A stretch of 64,000 nucleotides of DNA from Roseitalea sp. MMSF_3546 (lineage in GTDB: Bacteria > Pseudomonadota > Alphaproteobacteria > Rhizobiales > Rhizobiaceae): the NCBI RefSeq assembly GCF_030732865.1, contig NZ_JASHKB010000003.1:173419-237418 (forward strand), written 5' to 3'. The notes below the pieces were generated by a model. That model was not told where the DNA came from and did not search any database. It saw only the letters and a list, made by a program, of their open reading frames with translations. Positions 37,501 to 47,518 of the stretch are shown here, one piece after another (within the stretch, counting starts at the first letter, position 1; each line of letters begins with the position of its first letter). Position numbers and translations under genes: made by a program.

Positions 37501-37533
37501 CGCCAGCCCTAATCGTTTACGTAGTAGTGTCAT
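34504..37533 (-). CDS. Large exported DUF11-repeat protein
   Basis: About 1009 residues with a signal peptide (MTLLRKRLGLASATVPIAAA, cleavage after ALA before QIAPAG). The rest is a chain of beta-sandwich DUF11-like repeats: DPLPPELTYTPGSASWSFGG is a typical repeat strand pair, and other repeats are recognisable by asparagine-linked turns and ASxP-type cores. The final domain (LPGSPGQCIVYRVTATNTGG, IRDQTPAFTTYEA) resembles the last domain of the 2094-residue protein. It is acidic and rich in Asp, Thr and Gly, with few lysines, as in calcium-stabilised surface proteins. No anchor or enzyme motif was seen. It is first in the cluster, so it is probably the most abundant product. ATG 37545 is the alternative start. 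Confidence 0.85.
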   Translation of the reverse strand: MTLLRKRLGLASATVPIAAATLFAAPALAQIAPAGSVIGNQATAVYTTAGGLQVTVQSNLVETLVNQIAAVDLESSYDGVQADAGTPELDDALVGAKTASDQGGLVSFAHTIENLGNGVDTFNLSVANTGFATGTVEIFPDADANGVADSTTPITATPPLAAGEVFGIVVQANYPAGAAGSETDTPIQIEAESVFDTNKTDAVNDDIIYQSGAIVLTNKSITPSNGAPGDTVTVTLSYQNAGGAPGVVRIKDPLPPELTYTPGSASWSFGGTLTDDHTDGVDATAGTGDTIDFGVALASALSVDDFDTGNDRQTILFTVDDVPVGTVGEVTFQATITGGTPAGTYNNRVYACVGATCDPDDPGPNPPFTVNADLGVTLADSQSGTTPPATDTYPDDPAGLGGTLASSTDTDSDTTNDVVEEDGTNGNITATPTNQWAAGSEIPFSFILSNDSNATETFNLTERDTTADLAGTTPLPGITPTADFPGSTTFRFETASGQVILDTDSDGNPDVTVPAGGAVEIVLIADLDPAESRSDTAPPWVREVVATAQSDTNIVNESVALLSSAVVADTVDLKNDDGGIVATAGTNPDDDATNSGNPWVTQTTDPGTTVDFALVIENTSVTPQSFDLQFYADPNTTTPPPGSPIGDGLAPGTGLPANWNVQFLDGTTPSNNTGVLAAGGTKTITARVTVPADAKPGDVDIWFKAISPTTGAFDVKLDRVTVNAIVDLQITPDQTGQATSGGTAVLTHTLSNVGNVGITDGALSVTTPFLTFSSVILVDSNNDGVLDAGDAAVTSITEVMTAAGANIGNADATLDPGESVLLFHRVQVPPGALDGTSEQAVITIDSALTDAAPGAVTDGNTANNAVTDTVTVVSGNLQLVKEQARDDDCDGTADTAFQQGQLPGSPGQCIVYRVTATNTGGGDAEGVEIRDQTPAFTTYEAVAGFADVDDGSVGGTISTEPGQGATGDVIATYGTLSPGETAVLTFIVEIDGNLGNDTSGASTPLQAAN

Positions 37534-37545
37534 GATGGCTCTCAT

Positions 37546-38193
37546 CCCTGGGTTGTGCTCACAAGCAGCCGAGATGGCCGTAGAACGCCGACCGAACCGC
37601 TTCGCCTTATAGCGGGGCCATGAGAGGGCGCAACCAATGGATTTATTTAAAGCAAACTTTCTTCCTCAGGTTGCATACGGTTGCGATAGAGGATGGTTAA
37701 TCAAGTGTTGCGGCCGCAGCGCTGCCGATGGACGCTTCGAACAATCCGCGCGGCATTCTGCGCACAAAGCAAACTATATCTGCTCTATGACAAACGCTTT
37801 CACTGCACTAAAATCGATATTTCTCTTGTTTTTTGATGACCGAGACCGTATTTTCTAGATGAGAACTCCATTTACTCAGGATATATATTATCACAACCCT
37901 CCCGACATATTCGGAGCCGACGAAAACGTCCTCGTGCAGGACTCCCCACGAAGAAGCCGCATCGATTCCGGTTGCAGGCGATCGGCGGCCGGCCGAACGC
38001 GCAAGGACGGGCGAATCGGCGTCGGTGATTCGGCCACGCCCGGCGGCCGGCCGGCCTTGCGCACGCCGTTGCGACGCCCGGCCCGCCGCCTTTGCCGGGC
38101 GCGCAAACCGTGCCTAGCTTAAGCCATGAAAACGTGGCACGAGGCGCCAGCCAGCGCTGTCTGACGCAGCGCGTTGATGGAGCTTTGGCAGGG
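37546..38193. other. 648-bp non-coding region with an AT-rich core
   Basis: This region separates the leftward surface cluster from the rightward ExoD gene. Bases 37640-37930 are strikingly AT-rich for this window (for example the runs GATATATATTATCAC and TTTCTCTTGTTTTTTGATG). Short frames here (37637-37858, 37859-38122) have no codon bias or ribosome-binding site and are not called. It most likely holds promoters and regulator sites for the surface cluster. Confidence 0.6.
37606..37633 (-). promoter_or_regulatory. Candidate promoter of the surface-protein cluster
   Basis: On the minus strand TTGCGC (37628-37633) and TATAAG (37606-37611) are separated by 16 bases, a plausible housekeeping-type -35/-10 pair. 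Transcription would start near 37599, giving a 5' leader of about 65 bases before ATG 37533. Judged by eye only. Confidence 0.35.
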
Positions 38194-38811
38194 ATGACCG
38201 AGACCGGCGCACAGGATTCGCTTGTCGATCTGCTCGAGCGCATTCAGGCGTGCCGAACGGGCGAACGCATCAGCGTGGGCACGCTGATGGAGCGGCTCGG
38301 CCGAGCCACGTTCGGACCGGCGCTGCTGTTGCCGGCGCTGCTCGCCGTCATGCCGATCATCGGCGCGCTGCCCGGGGTGTCGATCGTCATGGCGCTGATC
38401 GTGCTGGTCTTTGCGCTGCAGATGCTGTTCGGCCTGCAAAAGCCCTGGCTGCCACGGCGGCTTTCGACCATGACCCTTCCCAAGTCCAAGCTCGACGCGG
38501 CGATCGAGGCGATCAAGCCCTGGGCGCTGCGGCTCGAACGCGTGCTGCGGCCGCGCTGGGGCTTTCTGACCGAGCCGCCGCTATCGTGGTTCGGGGCGCT
38601 CGTCGCCACGTGCCTGGCGCTGGCCATGACGATCGGTGCACTGGTCCCCGGAGGCATCGTTCCGCCGGCCATCGCCATGCTGATCCTGGCGGTCGGCTTG
38701 ACGGTCCGCGACGGGCTGTTCATCGCCTTGAGCGTTGCTTCCACGCTGGGCATGTTCGGCGCCGGAGCCTGGTTGTTCTCGAGCGGCACGGCGCTGGGTT
38801 GGCTGGCCTAG
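38194..38811 (+). CDS. exoD: ExoD family membrane protein
   Basis: The 205-residue protein has a short soluble N-terminus (LVDLLERIQACRTGERISVG) and then four or more hydrophobic segments; LMERLGRATFGPALLLPALL and ALPGVSIVMALIVLVFALQM are characteristic of the ExoD family. ExoD was first described as needed for exopolysaccharide production and nodule invasion in Sinorhizobium; its exact biochemical role is unclear. The start is ATG 38194, after GGCAGGG; a longer frame from 38092 is not supported. It is the first gene rightward from the AT-rich region. Confidence 0.85.
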   Translation: MTETGAQDSLVDLLERIQACRTGERISVGTLMERLGRATFGPALLLPALLAVMPIIGALPGVSIVMALIVLVFALQMLFGLQKPWLPRRLSTMTLPKSKLDAAIEAIKPWALRLERVLRPRWGFLTEPPLSWFGALVATCLALAMTIGALVPGGIVPPAIAMLILAVGLTVRDGLFIALSVASTLGMFGAGAWLFSSGTALGWLA

Positions 38812-38890
38812 GCGAGCCGGCATTGATCGATTTGCGCGCCTCTCGCGTTACCCGTGCAACCGGACCGGATGCGACAGGGAGGCACGCGCC

Positions 38891-39550
38891 ATGCCCGACA
38901 CCGAAACCGCCGATACCGTCAAGGCCCTGCTCGCGCGCTACGGCCGCAGCTATTCTGCCGAACTGGGCCTCGACCTCAGCCGGAACACGCCGTCGGTGCT
39001 GTTTCGATGGCTGTGCGCGAGCCTTCTGCTCAGCGCCCGCATTTCCGCCGATCTGGCCATGCGCGGCGCCAAGGCGCTCGCAGAGAACGGATGGACCACC
39101 GCCGAAAAGATGGCCCAGAGCACCTGGGAAGAGCGCACCCGCTGCCTCAACCAGTCCGGCTATGCGCGCTATGACGAGCGTACATCGAGCATGCTGGGCG
39201 ATGTGGCGCAGATGCTGCTCGAGCGCTATGACGGCGATCTGCGCAAGCTGCGCGAGGAAGCCGGTCGCGATCCGGCGCGCGAGCACGAGCTTCTGACCCG
39301 GTTCAAGGGCATCGGCGATGTCGGCGCCGACATCTTCCTGCGCGAGGCGCAGATCGCCTGGCGCGAGAACTATCCGCTGGCCGACAAGAAGGCATGCAAT
39401 GGTGCCCGCAAGCTGGGCCTGCCCGACACGGCGGCCGAGTTGAGCACGCTGGTGCCGGACGAGGGGTTCGCCGATCTGGTCGCCGCGCTGGTGCGCGCCG
39501 ATCTCGATGGCGCCGATGCCGATTCGCTGCGCAGGTCGGCCGCCGATTGA
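38891..39550 (+). CDS. Endonuclease III-like HhH-GPD fold protein, no Fe-S cluster
   Basis: The 219-residue helical protein has a helix-hairpin-helix motif FKGIGDVGADIFLRE, followed 17 residues later by YPLADKKACNGARKLGLP, where Asp occupies the place of the catalytic Asp of endonuclease III-type glycosylases. The catalytic lysine of bifunctional enzymes is not present in the hairpin, and the C-terminal four-cysteine cluster is missing. It may be a monofunctional glycosylase or a DNA-binding relative that has lost catalysis. The start at ATG 38891 follows GGGAGGC. No neighbours in DNA repair are seen. Confidence 0.75.
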   Translation: MPDTETADTVKALLARYGRSYSAELGLDLSRNTPSVLFRWLCASLLLSARISADLAMRGAKALAENGWTTAEKMAQSTWEERTRCLNQSGYARYDERTSSMLGDVAQMLLERYDGDLRKLREEAGRDPAREHELLTRFKGIGDVGADIFLREAQIAWRENYPLADKKACNGARKLGLPDTAAELSTLVPDEGFADLVAALVRADLDGADADSLRRSAAD

Positions 39551-39765
39551 CGGCATCGCGCCTCGGCGATCGTGCCAATTCGCGCGGGCGCGCGCCGAAC
39601 CACAACCCCTGATCGGGGGCGAGCGGCCAGCCGCGCGCTGCAGTTGCGTGCGCGCAGGCCAGCGTCGCAACCCACGGTTTGAACGGCCGGAAAACCGCGA
39701 TTCTCGTTTTGACACGCGCGGATCGGTCGCTAACGCTAAATCGCGTTCGCAACCGTTCCAGACGC

Positions 39766-40416
39766 ATGGCAATCAGTTTCAACGACTCCCCCTATGAAAG
39801 TCTCAGTCCGGCGCTGCGCCGCCATGTCGAAAGCAGGCTCAGGCGCCGCGCCTTCCACAAGGGCCAGCATCTTTACACAACGGGCATGGAGCATCAGGGG
39901 CTTTTCTGGTTCCGCTCGGGCATAGCCCTTTCCTACAAGACGACCGACGATGGTGACTACGATATCGCCGTACCGATATATCGGGGCGTGTGGACGGCTC
40001 CGAGCTTCGTCAACGGCCAGCACGCGATGTCGCAAGTGGCGATGACCACATGCGTGGTCGATTCGATCGATCCGGACGCTTCGGCATCGCTGGCCCAAGA
40101 CAGGGAATTCATGAAGCTGATTTCTGCCTGGTGCGCGGAGGATTTCTCGCTGCTCGTCAGCGCGTCGGCCACGATCAACCAGGGCCGTGCCGAAGACAAG
40201 ATCCTCAGCTATGTCCGCAACGCCATCAAGATTTCGCGCAACGATCCCAATGCCGACGAAACGACGATGACCGGCGAACTCGAATGGCCGTTCACCATCT
40301 CGCAGATGGCGCGATTCACGCGCTTTTCGCGGCCGCATCTGAGCCTCGTGCTGAGCAATCTGGCCGCCGATCAGCGCCTGGAGATTGGCAACGGCCGGCT
40401 CGTCCTGCACTACTGA
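39766..40416 (+). CDS. Crp/Fnr family transcriptional regulator
   Basis: The 216-residue protein has an N-terminal cyclic-nucleotide-binding-type beta barrel (FHKGQHLYTTGMEHQGLFWF, with the typical glycine turns) and a C-terminal winged helix (EWPFTISQMARFTRFSRPHL, then SLVLSNLAADQRLEI). The cysteines needed for an Fnr Fe-S cluster are absent, and the arginine pattern of the cAMP pocket is not evident, so the signal is unknown. ATG 39766 (MAISFNDSPYESL) is chosen; the frame is open from 39679. Confidence 0.85.
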   Translation: MAISFNDSPYESLSPALRRHVESRLRRRAFHKGQHLYTTGMEHQGLFWFRSGIALSYKTTDDGDYDIAVPIYRGVWTAPSFVNGQHAMSQVAMTTCVVDSIDPDASASLAQDREFMKLISAWCAEDFSLLVSASATINQGRAEDKILSYVRNAIKISRNDPNADETTMTGELEWPFTISQMARFTRFSRPHLSLVLSNLAADQRLEIGNGRLVLHY

Positions 40417-40468
40417 CGCAGCAGCCATCGCGGACGGATCGAGCCGATGCGCCCGCGCGATGCGGGCC

Positions 40469-40810
40469 CTATCGGGCGGCGCTGACCAGTTCGCCCGGCG
40501 TCGTGCGCGTGACGGTGATCTGTTCGGTCACCGCGTTGCACAAGAACACCAGATTGGCGTCGATCGAGACCAGCTTGACGCGGTAATGGGCGGCGGTGTC
40601 GGCGGTCACCGACACATGCCGGTCGCTGGCGCCGATATTCGACAGCATCGCCTCGATGGCCCGCGGGCATTGGCTGAACCCGACGGCCTTGCGCAGCAGG
40701 AGCTCACGGCTCGCCGGCTCCTCGGCGGCAATTGCCGGCATGCCGGCCGTGGCAGCGCCGGCCAGCAAAGCGGCGGCGGCCAAGCCGCTTGCTCGTTTGA
40801 TGTAAGACAT
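40469..40810 (-). CDS. Small exported protein of unknown function
   Basis: The 113-residue protein has a good signal peptide (KRASGLAAAALLAGAATAG, cleavage near AIA/AEEPAS). The mature part of about 85 residues has two cysteines (SQCPRA and VFLCNAV) that could form a disulfide, and mixed alpha-beta content. No family was recognised. It faces the Crp-type gene tail to tail, with 52 bp between. Confidence 0.7.
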   Translation of the reverse strand: MSYIKRASGLAAAALLAGAATAGMPAIAAEEPASRELLLRKAVGFSQCPRAIEAMLSNIGASDRHVSVTADTAAHYRVKLVSIDANLVFLCNAVTEQITVTRTTPGELVSAAR

Positions 40811-40902
40811 GGCAGTGTCCCCCGGTCTTCGTCATTGCTCGGTTGCGTTGGCTTGCCTGACCGGCGACGCTTCGGCCGCCTTGACCCCGTTCGGACGAGC
40901 CT

Positions 40903-41340
40903 ATGCGTGATTCGGCCCCCGAGAAAAGCGTGTTTGCGCCGCATTTGGGCGCATTTGTTGCAGCGCTGTCGCTTGCCGGGCTCGCCGGCTGTCAGACCTT
41001 CGAGCCGCCCGGCGGGCCGCTCGAGGCGCAGGTCGATGCCGATACCGCGCTGGTTGCGCTTCAGCGGATCAACGAAAGGGCGCTTGAATGCTGGGTCAGA
41101 AGCGGCGACCGCCGGTTTGCACCCTACGCGCTGGTGCCCGAACTCGACACGGCGGCCGGTGCGCCACGCATCCTGGTCGTCGCCCGCGGGGAGCCGCAGG
41201 CCCTGCCCGAACTCGTCATCACCGCGACGGGCGACCCGGTGCGGCTGACAACGTTCGGCCCGCTCGCCGGCCGGGGACTGTCGGGGCGAATCAATCGGGA
41301 CATTCTGGCCTGGAGCGCCGGGCGCCAGGGGTGCGGATGA
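40903..41340 (+). CDS. Putative lipoprotein of unknown function
   Basis: The 145-residue protein has a signal ending in a lipobox (LAGLAGC, Cys at about 30), which marks an export lipoprotein. The rest has few features: a Trp/Cys pair in ALECWVRSGDRR and a final Cys. No known family was recognised. It lies divergent from the small exported protein to its left, with 92 bp between. Confidence 0.65.
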   Translation: MRDSAPEKSVFAPHLGAFVAALSLAGLAGCQTFEPPGGPLEAQVDADTALVALQRINERALECWVRSGDRRFAPYALVPELDTAAGAPRILVVARGEPQALPELVITATGDPVRLTTFGPLAGRGLSGRINRDILAWSAGRQGCG

Positions 41341-41406
41341 GCGGCGAGCGCGATCGGGGCGGCCGCGGCCGCTGCGCGAGAACGACAATGGGCCAAGCCA
41401 GCCCGA

Positions 41407-41667
41407 TCAGCGATGGCGCTCGAAGAAGGGCAGCGACTTGCGGATTTCCCGGTTCGCCTGGTCGACCGTAAGGCCGATGTCCTCGAGACCGTCGGCATCG
41501 AGTTCGCTGAGGTGAATGCGGGTGCGCCGCTTTTCCAGCTTCTCGCCGATCATCGCGCCCAGGACCCGCATCCAGATGCGGAACGGCACCGCGCCGGCGT
41601 TCTCGTAACGCACGCCGGCAATGGTGAATGGTCCACGCCGAAACGGGATTGATTCAATTGTATCCAT
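41407..41667 (-). CDS. DUF1127 domain small protein
   Basis: The 86-residue protein has a C-terminal DUF1127-like motif (RTRIHLSELDADGLEDIGLT) after a KLEKRR basic stretch and an N-terminal region with PFRIWMRVLGAMI. DUF1127 small proteins are abundant in alphaproteobacteria and have been tied to RNA or phosphate regulation and stress, but the role of this one is unknown. It is divergent from the MocR gene with about 90 bp between, so both could be controlled by the same operators. GAGG lies upstream of ATG 41667. Confidence 0.8.
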   Translation of the reverse strand: MDTIESIPFRRGPFTIAGVRYENAGAVPFRIWMRVLGAMIGEKLEKRRTRIHLSELDADGLEDIGLTVDQANREIRKSLPFFERHR

Positions 41668-41721
41668 TGCCGAGCCTCATTGACGTCTTGTGATGTCCTG
41701 TCTTTGAGAAAGTGGGATACA

Positions 41722-41769
41722 TTGACACAATTGCTGCATCAATATACAGAATTGTCACCATGACAAATT
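41722..41769 (+). promoter_or_regulatory. MocR promoter/operator region with repeated TGACA half-sites
   Basis: TTGACA (41722-41727) and TATACA (41743-41748) form a candidate promoter with a 15-base gap. Three related half-sites occur: TGACACAATT (41723-41732), AATTGTCA (41750-41757, inverted) and TGACAAATT (41761-41769). The last two make a TTGTCA-CCA-TGACAA palindrome over the start codon. MocR proteins bind such repeated sites and often control themselves. Confidence 0.5.
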
Positions 41770-43178
41770 GGATGCCCGACATTGCCGGCCTCGACGGCCC
41801 GCTCTATGTGCGCCTTGCCGACGGCATCGAGCGGGACATCGTCTCGGGTGCTCTGCCCGCCGGCGCCAAGCTGCCGCCGCAGCGCAATCTGGCTTTCGAC
41901 ATCGGGGTGACCGTGGGCACGGTCAGCCGCGCCTATGCGCTGGCGCGCGAGCGCGGGCTGGTGTCCGGCGAGGTCGGACGCGGCACGTTCGTTGCCGGCG
42001 CCAGCCGGACCCCTTCGGGCGGCGAACCGCACTGGTATCCCAAGCCGGCGGCCAGCGAGACGAGCGGCGATGACGGCACGATCCGCTTCGACAGTTCGGC
42101 CGCCTTTTCCGACCGGAGCTACGCGCAGATGTCGGCGATCCTCGCCGAAATCCTGCGCGAGGGCGACGACCGGATCACCGACTATGTGCGCGGCGTCCGG
42201 CCGGACTGGCAGCGCGCCGGCGCCCGTTGGATCGCCACCGGGGCGGGCTGGGAGCCCGAGCCGGAACGGATCGTGCCGGTGCACGGTGCCCATGGCGGCA
42301 TCATGGCGGTGATTGCCGCCATGACGAGCCCGGGCGACCTGATCGCCGTTGAAGCGCTGACCTATGGCACCGTGCCGCGCAGCGCCCATCTGATCGGCCG
42401 GCGCACGGCCAGCATTGCCGTCGACGACAAGGGCATCGTGCCCGACTCGCTCGACAACCTTTGCGCCCAGCAGCACCCCAAGCTGATATTCGTCATGCCG
42501 GCCGTGCACAATCCGCTGACGATCGCCATGCCCGAGGATCGGCGCCGTGCCGTCGTCGACATCGCCCGCCGCCACAATCTGTGGATCGTCGAAGACAGCC
42601 TTTATGGCAGCCTCGACCGCGATCCGCACACGCCGTTCGCCGCCCTTGCCCCCGAGCGAACCTTCCACGTCTCCGGCCTGTCGAAGGCGGCCGCCGCGGG
42701 CGTGCGCGGCGGCTGGCTGGCCTGCCCCCCTGCCCTGACTTCGCGCGTGAGCGCCAGCCACAAGCTGCTCACCGGGGGCAAGAGCTTCGTCATGACCGAG
42801 CTTGCCGCGCGGATGGTGCTGTCGGGCGCCGCCGAGGCGCTGCGCGCCGATGTGCGCGCCGAGACCATGTCGCGACTTGCCATCGTGCGCGACGTGTTCG
42901 CCGGCTGCGACTTCAACAGCCGCGACCATGTGCCCTTCGTCTGGCTGCGCCTGCCCGAACCGTGGCTTTCGGGAACGTTCAAGGCGGCCGCGCTGGACGA
43001 GAACATCCGGATCGACGACGAGGACGAATTCAAGGCCGGACGCGGCGACACCCGCCTGCATGGCGTGCGCATCGCGTTCGCCTCGACGATCAAGGACGAG
43101 GCGGTGCTGCAACAGGGCGTGCGCACGCTGCGGCGGCTTCTCGATTCCGGCCCGGCGGCCTATCACAGCTACAACTGA
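41760..43178 (+). CDS. MocR-type regulator: GntR DNA-binding domain fused to aminotransferase-like domain
   Basis: The 472-residue protein has an N-terminal GntR winged helix (YVRLADGIERDIVSGALPAG, KLPPQRNLAFDIGVTVGTVS) joined to a fold-type I PLP-binding domain with the lysine motif FHVSGLSKAAAAGVRGGW and the NPLT turn in PAVHNPLTIAMPEDRR. This is the MocR architecture; such proteins sense PLP or amino compounds and regulate adjacent genes. ATG 41760 (MTNWMPDI) is chosen; it sits inside an inverted repeat and only a few bases from the predicted transcription start, so the mRNA may be nearly leaderless. Targets probably include the gene itself and the divergent DUF1127 gene. Confidence 0.9.
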   Translation: MTNWMPDIAGLDGPLYVRLADGIERDIVSGALPAGAKLPPQRNLAFDIGVTVGTVSRAYALARERGLVSGEVGRGTFVAGASRTPSGGEPHWYPKPAASETSGDDGTIRFDSSAAFSDRSYAQMSAILAEILREGDDRITDYVRGVRPDWQRAGARWIATGAGWEPEPERIVPVHGAHGGIMAVIAAMTSPGDLIAVEALTYGTVPRSAHLIGRRTASIAVDDKGIVPDSLDNLCAQQHPKLIFVMPAVHNPLTIAMPEDRRRAVVDIARRHNLWIVEDSLYGSLDRDPHTPFAALAPERTFHVSGLSKAAAAGVRGGWLACPPALTSRVSASHKLLTGGKSFVMTELAARMVLSGAAEALRADVRAETMSRLAIVRDVFAGCDFNSRDHVPFVWLRLPEPWLSGTFKAAALDENIRIDDEDEFKAGRGDTRLHGVRIAFASTIKDEAVLQQGVRTLRRLLDSGPAAYHSYN

Positions 43179-43281
43179 GCCGCCACGGCGCAAAGCGCGC
43201 CGGGGGCGCGATCAGGCCATTGACAAGTGGGGCGCAGCGGTTTCAACGCGGGGCCCGCAACCCGGCAACAGGACCAGACCC

Positions 43282-44478
43282 ATGGGCTACTGGACACAAA
43301 CCGCTGCGGCAGGGCGCGAGGTCCTGCCCGACCTGGTGCGCGCCTTCGCCCTGTTCGGCATCGCCCTTGTCAATGTCGAGTTCCTCGCCTGGCCGGCGGT
43401 GACAGGCTATCCCGACGCCGCCTTCGGATCAGGCGCCGATTCGGCCGCCTACTTCGCCGTCAGCGCGCTGTTCCTGCTCAAATCCTACACCCTGTTCTCG
43501 TTCATGTTCGGTGTCGGCTTTGCCTACCAGATGCGGTCGGCCGAGCGGCGCGGCACCGGTTTCGCCGGCGAGTACTGGCGCCGGGTGGCTGGCCTTCTGA
43601 TACTCGGCGTGGCGCATGTTGCGCTGCTGTTCCAGGGCGACATCCTGATCATCTACGCGATCCTGGGCGCGGTGCTGTTCGTGTTCCGCAAGGCCGGCCC
43701 GCGCACGCTGATCGGCTGGGCGATCGCGGCCTATGTCGTCCAGGTGCTGGTCACGGGCGCGGTCGCCGTCCTGATCTGGCTCGGCGCGACGTTCGCTCCC
43801 GAGGTGATGGCCGAGCAGGCCGCCGGCGTCATGGACCAAGCCGCCGCGCGCGCGCAACAGGTATTCGGTGCCGGAACGTTCGCCGAAGCGGTCGCGCTGC
43901 GCCTTGAGGAATGGGCCAATTTCATCGTCTTCGGCCTGTTCATCCAGGGCTTTGGCGCCTTTTCCTTCTTCCTGTTCGGGCTGGCGGCGGTCAGGCACGG
44001 GGCGATCGCCGATCCCGACATGCCGATCTGGCGCCGCGCGCGCCGCCTCTACCTGCCCGTCGGCCTGGTTGGCAGCGCGCTCGGCGCGTGGGTGCTGCTT
44101 GCCGCCGAGAGCGCGCTGGCGCCCCAGATGATGTTCGGCATGTTGATCATTACGGTGTTCGCGCCGTTGTCGTCGGCCGGCTATATCGGCCTGATCGCGA
44201 AGTGGGCAAGCGGCCCGCCCGGGCCGGTCAAGGCCTTCCTGGCGCGCGGCGGCACGGCGACGCTGACGGCCTATCTGCTGCAAAGCCTGCTGTTCTCGCT
44301 GATCTTCAATGCCTACGGGTTGGGCCTTTTCGGCACGATCGGCGTGGCGGGCAGCACCGCGATCGCCTTTGCGGTGGCGCTGGCTTCGATCGTCTTGTCG
44401 AGCGTCTGGCGAATGCGCTTCGGGCGCGGTCCGATGGAGGCTCTGCTTCGGCGATGGACATATCTGGGTGCGCGGTGA
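43282..44478 (+). CDS. DUF418 family membrane protein
   Basis: A 398-residue polytopic protein with about nine or ten membrane segments. DUF418 landmarks are LVRAFALFGIALVNVEFLAW near the N-terminus and the C-terminal FLARGGTATLTAYLLQSLLF. Members are acyltransferase-3-like inner-membrane proteins without a defined function. The longer frame from 42802 is antisense-free but overlaps the MocR gene in another frame, so ATG 43282 is used, where homology starts at once. It ends 43 bp before purL. Confidence 0.85.
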   Translation: MGYWTQTAAAGREVLPDLVRAFALFGIALVNVEFLAWPAVTGYPDAAFGSGADSAAYFAVSALFLLKSYTLFSFMFGVGFAYQMRSAERRGTGFAGEYWRRVAGLLILGVAHVALLFQGDILIIYAILGAVLFVFRKAGPRTLIGWAIAAYVVQVLVTGAVAVLIWLGATFAPEVMAEQAAGVMDQAAARAQQVFGAGTFAEAVALRLEEWANFIVFGLFIQGFGAFSFFLFGLAAVRHGAIADPDMPIWRRARRLYLPVGLVGSALGAWVLLAAESALAPQMMFGMLIITVFAPLSSAGYIGLIAKWASGPPGPVKAFLARGGTATLTAYLLQSLLFSLIFNAYGLGLFGTIGVAGSTAIAFAVALASIVLSSVWRMRFGRGPMEALLRRWTYLGAR

Positions 44479-44521
44479 GCGGTCGCTGGCATAACGGTGT
44501 GAGCGGCGCTACATAGCGGCC

Positions 44522-46786
<2,265 letters not shown>

Positions 46787-47518
46787 CGATGGCAGTCGCC
46801 AGCAGCACCGGGATGGACAGCTCCAGGCACTCCTCGATGACCATGAAGGCGTCCGCGGCGCGTTCGGACACCGTTATGCCCCATGGCGCGAGCCGGCGTT
46901 CGATGCCGTCCGCATATTGGGAGACCATCGCCACGAGCGCGGCCAGGGCGATGCAGAGCGCCGGCGCCTGTCGATCGCGCAGCCCGGCCAGGAACGCCCT
47001 TGCGTGCCGCCCGATCATGACCGCTGTGGTGCCCACCACGATGCCAAGGATCGCCAGCGACGCCAGCCGCTCGAAAGGCGGCACGCCGGGGCCGAAATAC
47101 TGCATCGATTGCGACAGGCCGTAGGTCCAGCCGTCATGATTGTCGAGGTCGAGCTCGCGCAGAAACATGATCGTCAGGATCGACGGCACATACCAGTGCC
47201 GCAGCGCCGACCGGAGGCCGACCAGCGTCGCATACACGATCAGGCAGACCAGATAGGCGGCCGCCGAGAGCGTTTCGATCGAACTGGCTTCGCCGCCGGC
47301 AAGCGAAAGCACGTCGGCGCGCACCAGCATGGCAAGGCCCAGCGCATAGATGGCGGCCGCCCCCGCAAAGCGCGCGAGGTCGGATCGGGAGTGCGGCTCG
47401 AAGGTCGTGTCAGTATAGTGCAAGAGTTCTGCCACCGGTTGGCGTCGCATGAACGCAACGCTGCATGTGACAGTTTTGTGAACAGAAGAAGGCAGCCACC
47501 ACGGTTCAGGAGCCACCA

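Noticed and set aside
34345..37512. 1055-residue open frame on the plus strand opposite the DUF11-repeat gene
   Set aside because: It is the antisense shadow of a high-GC gene: composition is dominated by Arg, Gly, Val and Asp with no domain, no ribosome-binding site, and no stops because of codon bias on the other strand.
37637..38122. Two short plus-strand frames (73 and 87 residues) in the AT-rich region
   Set aside because: No ribosome-binding site, no codon preference like neighbours and no recognisable motif; better read as regulatory DNA.
40451..40467. GCCCGC-GCGAT-GCGGGC hairpin between the convergent Crp-type gene and the small exported protein gene
   Set aside because: No U-tract on either strand and a short stem; may be chance in GC-rich DNA.
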